NCBI GenBank assembly: GCA_021828865.1
Contig: JAJZCW010000006.1
Span: 79,617 to 143,616, forward strand
Length of the DNA stretch: 64,000 nucleotides
Origin: Bacillota bacterium
GTDB lineage: Bacteria > Bacillota > Bacilli > Alicyclobacillales > SLC66
Direction of reading: 5' to 3'
The translations under genes and the position numbers were made by a program. Of the stretch, positions 26,964 to 35,222 are shown piece by piece. The notes beneath the pieces are model-generated. The model did no database searches. It had not been told where the DNA came from and saw nothing but the letters and a program-made list of their open reading frames with translations. Every line of letters starts with the position of its first letter. Position 1 is the stretch's first letter.

Positions 26964-28130
26964 ATGAGCAGACAAATTTATCTGGATAACGCTGCGACGA
27001 CCCCGATTCGACAAGAAGTGGCAGAGGCGATGCGGCCATACCTATATGAGGTATTTGGCAATCCGTCGAGCATTCATCACACCGGGCAGGAAGCAAGACA
27101 AGCGATCGAACAGGCACGCCTGATGGTAGCAGATTATCTGAATGCAGCTCCTGCAGAAGTGGTATTTACCGCAGGGGGAACAGAAGCAGATTTTTTGGCG
27201 CTTACCGGCGTTCTACTGGGAAGCGGGAAACGCCATTTGATCACTACGCAAATTGAGCATCACGCAGTACTACATACAGGCGAGATGTTGGAAGACTTGG
27301 GTTATGACGTGACTTATGTTCCTCCCATGCGAAATGGAATGGTGAGTGTTTCCTCCATTTTAGAGGCGATCCGACCTGACACGGGACTCATCAGTGTGAT
27401 GTGGGTCAATAATGAGACTGGCGCGATTCAACCTGTCATGGAGCTTGCTGCTGAACTGTCGGCCCGACAAATCCCTTTTCACGTGGATGCAGTGCAGGCG
27501 CTTGGTATTTTGCCTATTGACGTTGCGCAAATACCTGTGTCACTATTATCTCTCAGTGGACATAAGATTTATGGTCCAAAAGGGACGGGTGCGTTATACA
27601 TTCGCAAAGGGACACCCTATCGGTCCATGCTTCGCGGTGGTGCGCAGGAGCGTAATCGACGCGCAGGCACAGAGAACGTGGCAGGAATTGTCGGATTTGC
27701 GAAAGCGGTGGAACTCCTAAAAAGAGAGCGAGACGACCGTAATCACACAGTGGATAAGCTGCGGGAGCTATTTTTGCAAACGCTGCAGCAGAGGTTAACT
27801 GGGTATGAACTCAACTCTCCCGAAGACGGTGTGCCGAATGTGCTCAATCTGTATTTTCATGGTGTGAATGCAGAAACACTACTCATGCGACTCGACCTGG
27901 AGGGCATCGCCGCATCTGGTGGTTCAGCCTGTACCGCTGGTTCGGCTGATCTTTCTCATGTGCTTTTGGCGATGGGATTATCTGAAAAACGGGCGAGCGC
28001 TTCCCTTCGTTTCAGCTTTTCATCACTGAATACAGCGGTGGAAGTAGCTTCTGCAGCGGGGAAAATAGCGGAAATCGTGGAGGATTTGCGAACGCGGTTT
28101 CAGGTTTTTGAATCAACGATTAAATCGTAG
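26964..28130 (+). CDS. Cysteine desulfurase (IscS/NifS family)
   Basis: 388 aa PLP enzyme moving sulfur from cysteine to Fe-S or tRNA thiolation acceptors. It has IYLDNAATTPIR, TAGGTEADFLAL, EHHAVL, the Schiff-base lysine in SLSGHKIYGPKG (K201) and the persulfide cysteine in SGGSACTAGSADLSHV (C323). The long loop with the cysteine marks group I. In many Firmicutes this gene lies between cymR and mnmA; neither is adjacent here, and the next gene is a zinc-ribbon protein. Confidence 0.93.
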   Translation: MSRQIYLDNAATTPIRQEVAEAMRPYLYEVFGNPSSIHHTGQEARQAIEQARLMVADYLNAAPAEVVFTAGGTEADFLALTGVLLGSGKRHLITTQIEHHAVLHTGEMLEDLGYDVTYVPPMRNGMVSVSSILEAIRPDTGLISVMWVNNETGAIQPVMELAAELSARQIPFHVDAVQALGILPIDVAQIPVSLLSLSGHKIYGPKGTGALYIRKGTPYRSMLRGGAQERNRRAGTENVAGIVGFAKAVELLKRERDDRNHTVDKLRELFLQTLQQRLTGYELNSPEDGVPNVLNLYFHGVNAETLLMRLDLEGIAASGGSACTAGSADLSHVLLAMGLSEKRASASLRFSFSSLNTAVEVASAAGKIAEIVEDLRTRFQVFESTIKS

Positions 28131-28183
28131 TGTGGTGGGACATGCTGGTTCATGTGGAATGATTTTGAGAGGAGGCGACGCAT

Positions 28184-28375
28184 TTGGACCGTTGTCCGCA
28201 ATGTAACAGCAGGGATATTGGAAAGATCGGCAATAATCAATTTTACTGTTGGAACTGCTATATGGAATTTGCGCTCGTTGGAGATGAAGTCAAAATCTAT
28301 CATGTCGACGAAGACGGGAGCCTTGTCTCCGTGGTGACGGAAGCTGTAAGTGAGGATCCTGCTCCTGTTACTTAG
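28184..28375 (+). CDS. Small zinc-ribbon protein
   Basis: 63 aa. Two CxxC knuckles (RCPQCNSRDIG and FYCWNCYMEF) form a zinc ribbon, then an acidic tail. The start is TTG 28184 behind GAGGAGG. Similar short proteins are widespread in Bacilli beside unrelated genes; the function is unknown. It lies 53 bases after the cysteine desulfurase, so cotranscription is likely. Confidence 0.75.
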   Translation: MDRCPQCNSRDIGKIGNNQFYCWNCYMEFALVGDEVKIYHVDEDGSLVSVVTEAVSEDPAPVT

Positions 28376-28399
28376 TCTGGGTGATGCGAAAAATAGAAT

Positions 28400-28429
28400 T
28401 TGACCTGGGATGATAGACTGTGTTATATT
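28400..28429 (+). promoter_or_regulatory. SigA promoter of the tRNA pair
   Basis: TTGACC (28400-28405) and TATATT (28424-28429) are 18 bases apart (17 if read as TTATAT), about 38 bases before the tRNA-Ile gene. Confidence 0.65.
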
Positions 28430-28466
28430 CTCTCTTGTCGTCTTGGTCATGAAGACCATACGTAAT

Positions 28467-28543
28467 GGGCCTATAGCTCAGTTGGTTAGAGCGCACGACT
28501 GATAATCGTGAGGTCAGTGGTTCGAGTCCACTTAGGCCCACCA
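28467..28543 (+). tRNA. tRNA-Ile (GAU)
   Basis: 77 bases including an encoded CCA. The acceptor GGGCCTA pairs with TAGGCCC; D arm AGCTCAGTTGGTTAGAGC, anticodon stem CACGA/TCGTG around CTGATAA with anticodon GAT at 28501-28503, and T arm GTGGTTCGAGTCCAC are regular. Confidence 0.97.
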
Positions 28544-28546
28544 TTA

Positions 28547-28619
28547 GGGGATATAGCTCAGTTGGTAGAGCACCTGCTTTGCACGCAGGGGGTCAGCGGT
28601 TCGAATCCGCTTATCTCCA
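28547..28619 (+). tRNA. tRNA-Ala (UGC)
   Basis: 73 bases, with no encoded CCA. Acceptor GGGGATA pairs with TATCTCC (one G-U). Anticodon stem CCTGC/GCAGG encloses TTTGCAC, with anticodon TGC at 28580-28582; T arm GCGGTTCGAATCCGC. It is three bases after tRNA-Ile; the same pair usually sits in rRNA spacers but no rRNA is adjacent here. Confidence 0.97.
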
Positions 28620-28636
28620 TCTATTGTGACAAGAAG

Positions 28637-28661
28637 AAACCCGCTTATTTGCGGGTTTTTT
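28637..28661 (+). terminator. Intrinsic terminator of the tRNA unit
   Basis: AAACCCGC (28637-28644) pairs with GCGGGTTT (28651-28658) around TTATTT, followed by a T-run. Confidence 0.9.
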
Positions 28662-28726
28662 GTTTTGGTCCATTCGTTTACTTCTTCTAACCTGAGATGT
28701 ATATTGTTAGTAAATTGATATAATGG

Positions 28727-30583
28727 GTGATTATTATTTCCTTAAGAGATATAACTCATTCGTGGGATCAATTGTTTGCGAGATTGCCAGAGGAATTTCT
28801 GATCAATTTTTTTGATGCATCTGGTGTGGTGACCTATTATCGGCCTTCTCCTAGGTTGCCATTTCCCTTTGGTCTTGGAATGAACATTCACGAACCTGTT
28901 TTTCAACACACAGTGGCAAAAAAAGCATGGGTTAAGAGGCAGTGGTATTTGGCTTACGGGGATAAAGAGGCGTTTGGCTTCCCCTATTTTGCTGTGGCTT
29001 TTTCCACTTTTGATGAATCTAGAGAATTTCAGGGTGTATTGACGTTTGCGTTTCCCATGAATTTTGTGGAGGAGATCGAGTCACTTCATCAAGATAAGTC
29101 AATTTTGCAATGGATCCTGAGATTGGCGGAAAGCACGCTATTTATTGATCACCAAACTCATTTGTGGACGCAATTCCGGGATGTTTTTCTGCAACTCTTC
29201 TCTTATCGGGGTGGTGTGCTTTTTGCCTTTGAGGAAGATGCAGTCAAGGTACTTGAATGGTTTGGTAATTTGGATCTCAATGTGGACATGAAGGAGATGC
29301 TGGAGCAAGACAGTTTACGCATCCTTTCAGGGAATCAACAGGACTATGAAATAGAACTAAATTCGCTCGTATGGGACCGATTTGATTTAGATAAATGGGG
29401 AGAGCGAGAGGTGCTGTACCTGGTTCGGGATGTCCATTCCTCCCGACATCCGCTTTTGGGAGCGTTGCTGGATTTTTATAGCGTCACCCGTCAGGTGGTT
29501 TGGCAGCGGGAAGAGTGGGAGCGACTTCACGAAGAACTCGATCAGTCACAACGCTTTTATGCCGCATTGGCTGAAATCAATGCGCTAGTGTATGAGGCGG
29601 GTGAAGAGACATCGCTACTCGCGGAGACTTGTAAAATCATACATAATTATACGAAAGTCAGCGGTTGTTGGGCGTATCAGTTCAAGACGGGGCAGATTCA
29701 ACTGGTCAGCGTGGTCATGGATCATCCTGAACGTGAGAAAGAATTCGTGGATATATTTTCAAATTTTATAAAAAATAACTTGTATCAAGTTGGGTTTTTA
29801 CCTTTATTAAATCAAGACCGTCAACCGATCATCATCAATGATTACAGACGGCAAAGCCGCTTTCAGCAAAATGAATGGCTGACATTTATGCGCAGGGTAC
29901 CTGCCAATGCACTTTGTGCGATGCCGATTGTCAAAGAGGATCAGGTTGAGACTGTACTCATGATGATTGGCCCGACCGGCTTTTTTACGAAAAGCATCAA
30001 CGAAGTGATCGATGCGATGGCGAAACATGTATCTATCAAACTTCAAAGTATAGAATTGGAATATAAAACAAAAGTTTATCATGATATGATAGAACACATG
30101 GCCTACCATGATCGGCTGACAGGATTAAAAAACCGAGCCTATCTGGAAGAATGGCTGGATCGAATGTTGGTTTATACCAAAGAAAGAGATACGTCTATTG
30201 GCCTTTTCATGCTGGATTTGGATCATTTTAAGCCAGTAAACGATCAGTTTGGGCATCCGGCAGGCGACGTAGTCTTAGTCGAACTGGCCCATCGCATTAC
30301 GCAAATCATTCCGGTAGGCGAAGCAATTCGACTCGGTGGTGATGAATTTGTCATTGTGGTAAAGGGGGATATTGAACCACTTGCCATGACCACCTATGCC
30401 AACTCGCTGATCTCGCGGATACAGGAGCCAGTGAACTTTGAAGGACACGTGTTAACGGTGGGGGCGAGCGTGGGAATGGCATGGACCAAGGATGCAGGGG
30501 TCAATCCCCGTTCACTTTTGAAACAGGCCGATGAGGCATTATATAAAGTCAAACAAGGCGGCAGAAATTACGCGAGCTTTTAG
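28727..30583 (+). CDS. Diguanylate cyclase with GAF-like sensor region
   Basis: 618 aa, soluble, no membrane helix. Residues ~1-260 are a non-recognised sensor region, followed by a short coiled segment, a GAF-like domain (~280-450) and a C-terminal GGDEF domain with HDRLTGLKNRAYLEEWL, DLDHFKPVNDQFGH and the intact active site RLGGDEFVIV (~536). It should make c-di-GMP. The GTG start is weak: a TATAAT at 28719-28724 lies only three bases before it, so if that is the -10 the true start is downstream or the upstream start uses another promoter. Confidence 0.87.
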   Translation: MIIISLRDITHSWDQLFARLPEEFLINFFDASGVVTYYRPSPRLPFPFGLGMNIHEPVFQHTVAKKAWVKRQWYLAYGDKEAFGFPYFAVAFSTFDESREFQGVLTFAFPMNFVEEIESLHQDKSILQWILRLAESTLFIDHQTHLWTQFRDVFLQLFSYRGGVLFAFEEDAVKVLEWFGNLDLNVDMKEMLEQDSLRILSGNQQDYEIELNSLVWDRFDLDKWGEREVLYLVRDVHSSRHPLLGALLDFYSVTRQVVWQREEWERLHEELDQSQRFYAALAEINALVYEAGEETSLLAETCKIIHNYTKVSGCWAYQFKTGQIQLVSVVMDHPEREKEFVDIFSNFIKNNLYQVGFLPLLNQDRQPIIINDYRRQSRFQQNEWLTFMRRVPANALCAMPIVKEDQVETVLMMIGPTGFFTKSINEVIDAMAKHVSIKLQSIELEYKTKVYHDMIEHMAYHDRLTGLKNRAYLEEWLDRMLVYTKERDTSIGLFMLDLDHFKPVNDQFGHPAGDVVLVELAHRITQIIPVGEAIRLGGDEFVIVVKGDIEPLAMTTYANSLISRIQEPVNFEGHVLTVGASVGMAWTKDAGVNPRSLLKQADEALYKVKQGGRNYASF

Positions 30584-30618
30584 AAATGATAAATCACGAG
30601 TAGGAAGGTATTGTCAAC

Positions 30619-30948
30619 ATGAGAGGTCGGTCAAGGCAACTTGCGGGACTCGTCATCACGGTGATCGTCATCGTTGTTGGGGTGGTTATCGTTCACAATA
30701 TGACATCCGTCAAACAAAAGCGTCAGGACGTGTTGTCATCTCAAGCTGGGATCAGCGCATTTCATACCATGTTGCGCCAATTTGAAGAGAAAACAAAAAT
30801 CCGCCCGGACATCGTATACTACAGCGGCATGGTAACGCATCGTCTACTAGGCGCAGAAACGGTTCAAATCCTTGCCGTCAATCATAAAGTATACAATGTC
30901 ACGGTGAATCAGCGGGGCATCATCCAATCTATTCAGCGCACCTCCTGA
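30619..30948 (+). CDS. Hypothetical single-pass membrane protein
   Basis: 109 aa. A basic N-terminus and one helix (~10-27, LVITVIVIVVGVVIVHNM) are followed by an extracytoplasmic or cytoplasmic domain of ~80 residues with no recognised motif. AGGAAGGT lies before the ATG. It is 35 bases after the GGDEF gene, so the two may be cotranscribed. Its 3' end overlaps the converging GGDEF-EAL gene by 16 bases. Confidence 0.65.
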   Translation: MRGRSRQLAGLVITVIVIVVGVVIVHNMTSVKQKRQDVLSSQAGISAFHTMLRQFEEKTKIRPDIVYYSGMVTHRLLGAETVQILAVNHKVYNVTVNQRGIIQSIQRTS

Positions 30949-33155
30949 TCTTGGGTCATGCCAAGCATGGAGGCATTCGGCGCCTGATTGGGTTTTAATG
31001 CACCAAAGAAATCTTTTGCAGGGACGGGGTGGCTAAAATAATACCCTTGGAACACGTTGCACCCGATCTTCTCAAGAGCAGCCAACTGTTGACTGGTTTC
31101 AACCCCTTCAACGACGATGTGGAGATGAAGATCCAGCGCCATTTGGACGATAGAAGAGAGGATGACAGGAGTGCTTGGATTGATCATCAAGCTCCTGGTG
31201 AATGTTTGGTCAATTTTGATCTGGTTGATGGACAGGTCTTTCAGGTATGCAAGCGATGAATACCCTGTGCCAAAGTCATCCAATGATATTTGAATGCCCA
31301 TTTCCTGTAACATGGCGATTTTTTCTATCGCATTGTCCTCTTCATTCAGGAGTAACCGTTCTGTCACTTCAAATGTCAAACAGCTTGCCTTTACTCCTGT
31401 ATCCTCGATGATTTGCCTCACGTGATCGACAAAAAAATGGTCATGAAACTGCACGGGACTAATGTTGATGGAAAGCGGTATATCAATATGGTTTTGGTCG
31501 AGCCGTTTGGCTAGAAGGCAAACTTCGTGAATGATCCAGTAACCGATCGGAATAATCAGGCCCTTGTCTTCTGCTACTGGGATAAACTGAATGGGTGAAA
31601 TAAACCCCTGATCGATGTGGAGCCACCGAATGAGCGCTTCTGCACCGATGATTCTTCCGTCGGCCAGGCATTCAGGTTGAAGATAAAGATGAAACTCCTG
31701 ACGTTCCATTGCATTCAGTATTTCTTCTTCCATATCAAACAGCACGTCTTGTTCGACAAGCGCCCAATAGCCAACGGTTTTGTCTTTGACCATCACGGTG
31801 GAGATTTCATGATGCGCACGCCATACCTCACCAGTTGGTCGTTTGTTGACAAAGTGTCCCTTCCACCAACCTACCTTTACAAGCGATTCGTGCATCTCTG
31901 GATACTTCATCTGGTTCAGGTGGAGTGCCGATGCAAACATATTGGGTTTTTTTCCGAGCATTTCGGCCTTCTTATAGCCGCTCATCTCTTCAAAGGTCGG
32001 ATTCACATCGATGATGCGCATCGCCTCGTCAGTTAAGATAAATCCTTTGCTGGAGTGATTCATCAGATATCGTAAACTGTCTGACACCCAACGAAGGTGT
32101 GTTTCCGCTGAAAAATTGCCAGTATCGCTCAATTGCTTTACTGTGTCTTGGTACCAGCCGATGTTGTTCTTACCGCTGCGTTTTGCATTTAACAATGCAG
32201 TATCTGCCTTGTTGAAGAGGTCTTCATTCATTCTGCCGCAAGCGACGCCCATGCTGGCTTGTATGACCATCTCCTGATCAGAATAAAAAGGTTCATTAGA
32301 AAAGCTCTCGTGCAACTTTTCGATTTTTGGCAACGCACTCTCTTTATCGTTAAGCCCTGGCCACACAATGACAAATTCGTCCCCACCCCAGCGAAATGCC
32401 TTGGCCTCCATAGGCAGGTTTGTTTTGATTCGATGACCAGCTTCCTGTAGAAGTTGATCCCCCAGTTGGTGTCCAAACGTATCATTGGCAAACTTGAAGT
32501 CATCCAGATCGATCAAAATCATGGCGCCCCACACATCGTCCCCTTCAAGCAGCCAGTCGTTAAAGCTCATTCGGTTCATGAGCGTGGTTAGCGGATCATG
32601 ACCACGCTCAAAAACGATGCGAAGTCTCCTGGCGCTTTCCTCCACATATAAAAATAATGGGATAAAGAGTCCGAGTAAGTCGATTAAATCATTGAACTGG
32701 TCGTATTCTGGATGAAAGATTGGCTTTAGCACGACCCATAGACCGATACCGATAATCGCCCAATTTGGACTTTTTTTCAGTAAAAAAAGTACGATCGCCA
32801 CAATTTGAACAGCAAAAATCATCCAAAACCGACCGCTTTGAAGCGTCCAAGAATGAACAGAAAAAAAGAGGAGGAGTTGCAGAAAAAGCGTGGGGATGCT
32901 GCTCCCAACGGATTTGTTGCGACTGAACAGGATATCCATATAGACAATGGCAATCACACCGAAAATAAGGATATTTAGTGGATGGAAAAAAATTTGGATT
33001 AGTGTAACCCAAATTACCGGCACCACTGCCGCAATGATAGACCATGCCCAATCGGGAACCCACTTGAATTCCTTGATGCGGCGAATGCCTTCGACTGTCT
33101 CCCAAAACCCTGTTGTACCGACGGCCACCCATAAGATAAAAATTAGTTCTATCAT
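30933..33155 (-). CDS. Membrane GGDEF-PAS-EAL c-di-GMP enzyme
   Basis: 740 aa. About five N-terminal helices (~1-165) are followed by a GGDEF domain with FRWGGDEFVIVWP (~254-266), then a PAS domain (~370-480, with GFILTDEAMRIIDVNPTFEEMSGY), then EAL with GAEALIRWLH, SINISPVQFHD, DDFGTGYSSLAYLK and EGVETSQQ. Both catalytic signatures look intact, so it could make or degrade c-di-GMP; PAS between the two enzyme domains is less usual than PAS first. ATG 33155 is chosen because AGGAGG lies six bases upstream; the ATG at 33170 would contain that site within its coding sequence. Confidence 0.88.
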   Translation of the reverse strand: MIELIFILWVAVGTTGFWETVEGIRRIKEFKWVPDWAWSIIAAVVPVIWVTLIQIFFHPLNILIFGVIAIVYMDILFSRNKSVGSSIPTLFLQLLLFFSVHSWTLQSGRFWMIFAVQIVAIVLFLLKKSPNWAIIGIGLWVVLKPIFHPEYDQFNDLIDLLGLFIPLFLYVEESARRLRIVFERGHDPLTTLMNRMSFNDWLLEGDDVWGAMILIDLDDFKFANDTFGHQLGDQLLQEAGHRIKTNLPMEAKAFRWGGDEFVIVWPGLNDKESALPKIEKLHESFSNEPFYSDQEMVIQASMGVACGRMNEDLFNKADTALLNAKRSGKNNIGWYQDTVKQLSDTGNFSAETHLRWVSDSLRYLMNHSSKGFILTDEAMRIIDVNPTFEEMSGYKKAEMLGKKPNMFASALHLNQMKYPEMHESLVKVGWWKGHFVNKRPTGEVWRAHHEISTVMVKDKTVGYWALVEQDVLFDMEEEILNAMERQEFHLYLQPECLADGRIIGAEALIRWLHIDQGFISPIQFIPVAEDKGLIIPIGYWIIHEVCLLAKRLDQNHIDIPLSINISPVQFHDHFFVDHVRQIIEDTGVKASCLTFEVTERLLLNEEDNAIEKIAMLQEMGIQISLDDFGTGYSSLAYLKDLSINQIKIDQTFTRSLMINPSTPVILSSIVQMALDLHLHIVVEGVETSQQLAALEKIGCNVFQGYYFSHPVPAKDFFGALKPNQAPNASMLGMTQDQEVR

Positions 33156-33313
33156 TGCAACCTCCTGCATTGCCCATTCTAACGCTATTATGATAAAGTA
33201 GATCGCTCGAAAAATGTCGTATTTTTTTCTTTACGCTTATCATACAATATTTATAACTAGTTGAGTTTTAATGTACGCTAATTTACTTTGCAACACCGTT
33301 TATGATTTGCCTG

Positions 33314-33360
33314 TCCATGAAGCCTGTGATAGGGTTAAAGCAGACTCTTTTCATGGAGGA
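33314..33360 (+). promoter_or_regulatory. Inverted repeat covering the ribosome-binding site of the next small gene
   Basis: TCCATGAA (33314-33321) is repeated inverted as TTCATGGA (33350-33357), and the right arm runs into GGAGGA (33355-33360), the Shine-Dalgarno of the gene starting at 33368. If it folds, it would mask translation. Confidence 0.45.
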
Positions 33361-33367
33361 ATGTCAA

Positions 33368-33547
33368 TTGGTGATCACCACGGAGCGAATCATCATTGCC
33401 GTTGTGGCAGTGGGCGCGCTTTTTTTTATCCAAAGAAGAGGCCAGCGCAAGTCGGAGGAATATTTGAAAAGATTGCAAGAAAAACAGCATCGGGAAGCAG
33501 AAGCGCAAATGGAAACTGTGGAGAATACCAACGAAGACAACGAGTGA
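33368..33547 (+). CDS. Small membrane protein with coiled-coil tail
   Basis: 59 aa from TTG 33368, seven bases after GGAGGA. One helix (~7-20, RIIIAVVAVGALFFI) is followed by a charged, probably coiled-coil region (QRKSEEYLKRLQEKQHREAEAQ split over two heptads) and an acidic end. No family recognised; longer forms beginning at 33302 lack a ribosome-binding site. Confidence 0.6.
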   Translation: MVITTERIIIAVVAVGALFFIQRRGQRKSEEYLKRLQEKQHREAEAQMETVENTNEDNE

Positions 33548-33633
33548 ATGGTACTTCTGCTTGACGGCCCTCGCATTCGCATGGGGTATTTTGGGGACGA
33601 GCCGCATATACTGTGAATGTTCTACCCAGTCCC

Positions 33634-33655
33634 AGCCTTGAACGGGGGCTTTTCT
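33634..33655 (+). promoter_or_regulatory. Short hairpin with Shine-Dalgarno in its 3' arm
   Basis: AGCCTT pairs weakly with GGGGGCT (two G-U pairs) and is followed by TTTTCT immediately before ATG 33656. GGGGG (33644-33648) is the ribosome-binding site. The same layout appears more strongly before comEA and ndh. Confidence 0.4.
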
Positions 33656-34726
33656 ATGAAATTTCAGGACTCAAAAGATCGAACGATCTACCTGGCTGCA
33701 CTGTTTTTCATCGTACTGGCAAGTTTGGAGCTCGTCGGTGAGCTGCGTGGCCTTTTTTATGATATATGGTTGGTTTTGCGTGCGGTGGTAATTCCCCTCG
33801 TATTGGCGTTGATCATTTCCTATGTGCTTCGGCCCATTGTGGATTTGCTGGAATCCCGCAGGGTTCCAAGAGGTATTGGCGTGGTGATTACTTACGCAGC
33901 GGTGTTGCTTGTTTTTGTCCTAATGGTGATCAACCTGCTGCCTGCTATCATTACTCAAGGCAATGCCCTTATTCAGCTTCTTCCCAAGTATCTAGCAGCG
34001 ATCAACGGAATTCTGGATCACATGACCCTGTTAGCGAAAGTGATGCCTCACGGGATTCGCCTCGGACTAGAAAAGGCGATGGGTTCAGCGGAGGCTGATC
34101 TGGTCTCTGGATTGTCGCGTTCTATTAAAGGTGTGCGGGGAGTTTTTAACGGCGCTTTCATGGCGCTCATCATTCCTTTTTTTGTGTTTTATTTCATTAA
34201 AGATCAAACGTTTTTTTCAACACTGATCTTGCGTCTTTTCCCCAAAAACAGACAGGCGACCGTGCAAAAAATCCTTGCCGGCATCGATGAGTCACTTGGC
34301 AAATACGTGCGAGGCCAATTATTTGTGATGTTCGCGGTGGGAATCGTGACACTCGCCGGCTATCTGCTGATCGGGATGCCCTTTGCCTTATTCCTAGCGC
34401 TTTTTGTGGCGCTGACTAACGTGATTCCGTATTTGGGTCCCTTCATTGGCGCAACACCTGCACTGATCATGGCGCTTGGCATCTCCCACAGCATGCTGGT
34501 GAAGGTGCTCATCGTCAATCTGATCGTCCAACAAATTGAAGGCAATGTGTTATCCCCATGGATAATGGGCAAATCGATGAAGCTACATCCGATTTTTATC
34601 ATCCTAGCCGTTTTGTTCGCAGGCCAGATCGGCGGCATCATGGGACTGATTTTTGCCGTGCCGGTGCTGGCGGTGGGGAAAGTGATTATTGAGCAGATTC
34701 AGCAAGTTCGTACTCCTGACGCTTGA
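33656..34726 (+). CDS. AI-2E family (YrrI/PerM-like) membrane protein
   Basis: 356 aa with about eight helices. The N-terminal pair with VVIPLVLALIISYVLRPIVDLLE, the central NGAFMALIIPFFVFYFIKD and the C-terminal ALTNVIPYLGPFIGATPA with IEGNVLSPWIMGKS are diagnostic of the family. Members export small molecules or ions; the substrate is not predictable. ATG 33656 is preferred to the track-style upstream start because GGGGG lies seven bases before it. The position before alaS matches yrrI of B. subtilis. Confidence 0.9.
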   Translation: MKFQDSKDRTIYLAALFFIVLASLELVGELRGLFYDIWLVLRAVVIPLVLALIISYVLRPIVDLLESRRVPRGIGVVITYAAVLLVFVLMVINLLPAIITQGNALIQLLPKYLAAINGILDHMTLLAKVMPHGIRLGLEKAMGSAEADLVSGLSRSIKGVRGVFNGAFMALIIPFFVFYFIKDQTFFSTLILRLFPKNRQATVQKILAGIDESLGKYVRGQLFVMFAVGIVTLAGYLLIGMPFALFLALFVALTNVIPYLGPFIGATPALIMALGISHSMLVKVLIVNLIVQQIEGNVLSPWIMGKSMKLHPIFIILAVLFAGQIGGIMGLIFAVPVLAVGKVIIEQIQQVRTPDA

Positions 34727-34751
34727 CAAAGTAAGTATCAATGCCTATAAT
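34723..34751 (+). promoter_or_regulatory. Consensus SigA promoter of the 5S rRNA gene
   Basis: TTGACA (34723-34728), 17 bases, TATAAT (34746-34751): a perfect consensus promoter. The -35 overlaps the stop codon of the upstream gene. The predicted start is a few bases before the mature 5S end. Confidence 0.92.
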
Positions 34752-34761
34752 CAATTTTGCA

Positions 34762-34879
34762 GTTTGGTGTTAATAGCGGAGGGGACACACCCGTACCCAT
34801 CCCGAACACGATGGTTAAGCCCTCCAGCGCCGATGGTACTTGGATCGCAGGATCTTGGGAGAGTAGGTCAATGCCAGAC
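34762..34879 (+). rRNA. 5S ribosomal RNA (solitary gene)
   Basis: About 118 bases. The conserved core AGCGGAGGGGACACACCCGT, CCCATCCCGAACACGATGG, TTAAGCCCTCCAGCGCCGAT and CTTGGGAGAGTAGGTC are present. Helix I forms between GTTTGGTG and TGCCAGAC with wobble pairs. No 16S or 23S gene lies within the window; the gene has its own promoter and terminator. Confidence 0.95.
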
Positions 34880-34882
34880 AAC

Positions 34883-34906
34883 AGCCCCTTGTTAAGGGGC
34901 TTTTTT
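34883..34906 (+). terminator. Intrinsic terminator of the 5S gene
   Basis: AGCCCCTT (34883-34890) pairs with AAGGGGCT (34894-34901) around GTT, followed by six T. Confidence 0.92.
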
Positions 34907-34927
34907 CATTAAAATGCCAGCGTGTGC

Positions 34928-34956
34928 TTGCCGGGAACGCGCGTTTTTGCTATACT
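34928..34956 (+). promoter_or_regulatory. Promoter of the alaS T-box unit
   Basis: TTGCCG (34928-34933), 17 bases, then TGC-TATACT with -10 at 34951-34956 and an extended -10 TG. It precedes the T-box leader. Confidence 0.65.
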
Positions 34957-34962
34957 GACTCG

Positions 34963-35198
34963 CAAATGGTGGCGCGGGAAATGAGTACTGCCTAGCCCGT
35001 TCCCAGAGAATGTGCTCCAATGGCTGCAAGAGTGCATGGACGAAGAAGGCAGGAAGCTAGTCCCAAGACTGTGTGAGCAATCACAACGGGTACGCCCGTT
35101 AACGCGTAAGTAAGTGACGCAGATGGATAAGCATCAGCGTAATAAGGGTGGTACCGCGTGAAGCTCACGTCCCTTAGGGGAGCTGGGGCTTTTTTTAT
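34963..35198 (+). promoter_or_regulatory. T-box riboswitch leader of alaS
   Basis: The T-box core AAGGGTGGTACCGCG lies at about 35145-35159. It is followed by a terminator in which AGCTC and CCC pair with GGGGAGCT, ending in seven T (35190-35197). Stem I apical hairpin pairs ATGTGCTC with GAGTGCAT. A GCT alanine triplet at 35056-35058 is on the 3' side of Stem I and is a candidate specifier, less certain than the T-box itself. The leader fills most of the 343-base gap between the 5S gene and alaS. Confidence 0.87.
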
Positions 35199-35222
35199 TT
35201 GCCGAAAATGAAGGATGGAAGG

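Noticed and set aside
34963..35198. Reading the alaS leader specifier as GCA or GGC
   Set aside because: Without a fold calculation the specifier loop is not fixed; only the T-box core and terminator are certain, so GCT is given as a candidate only.
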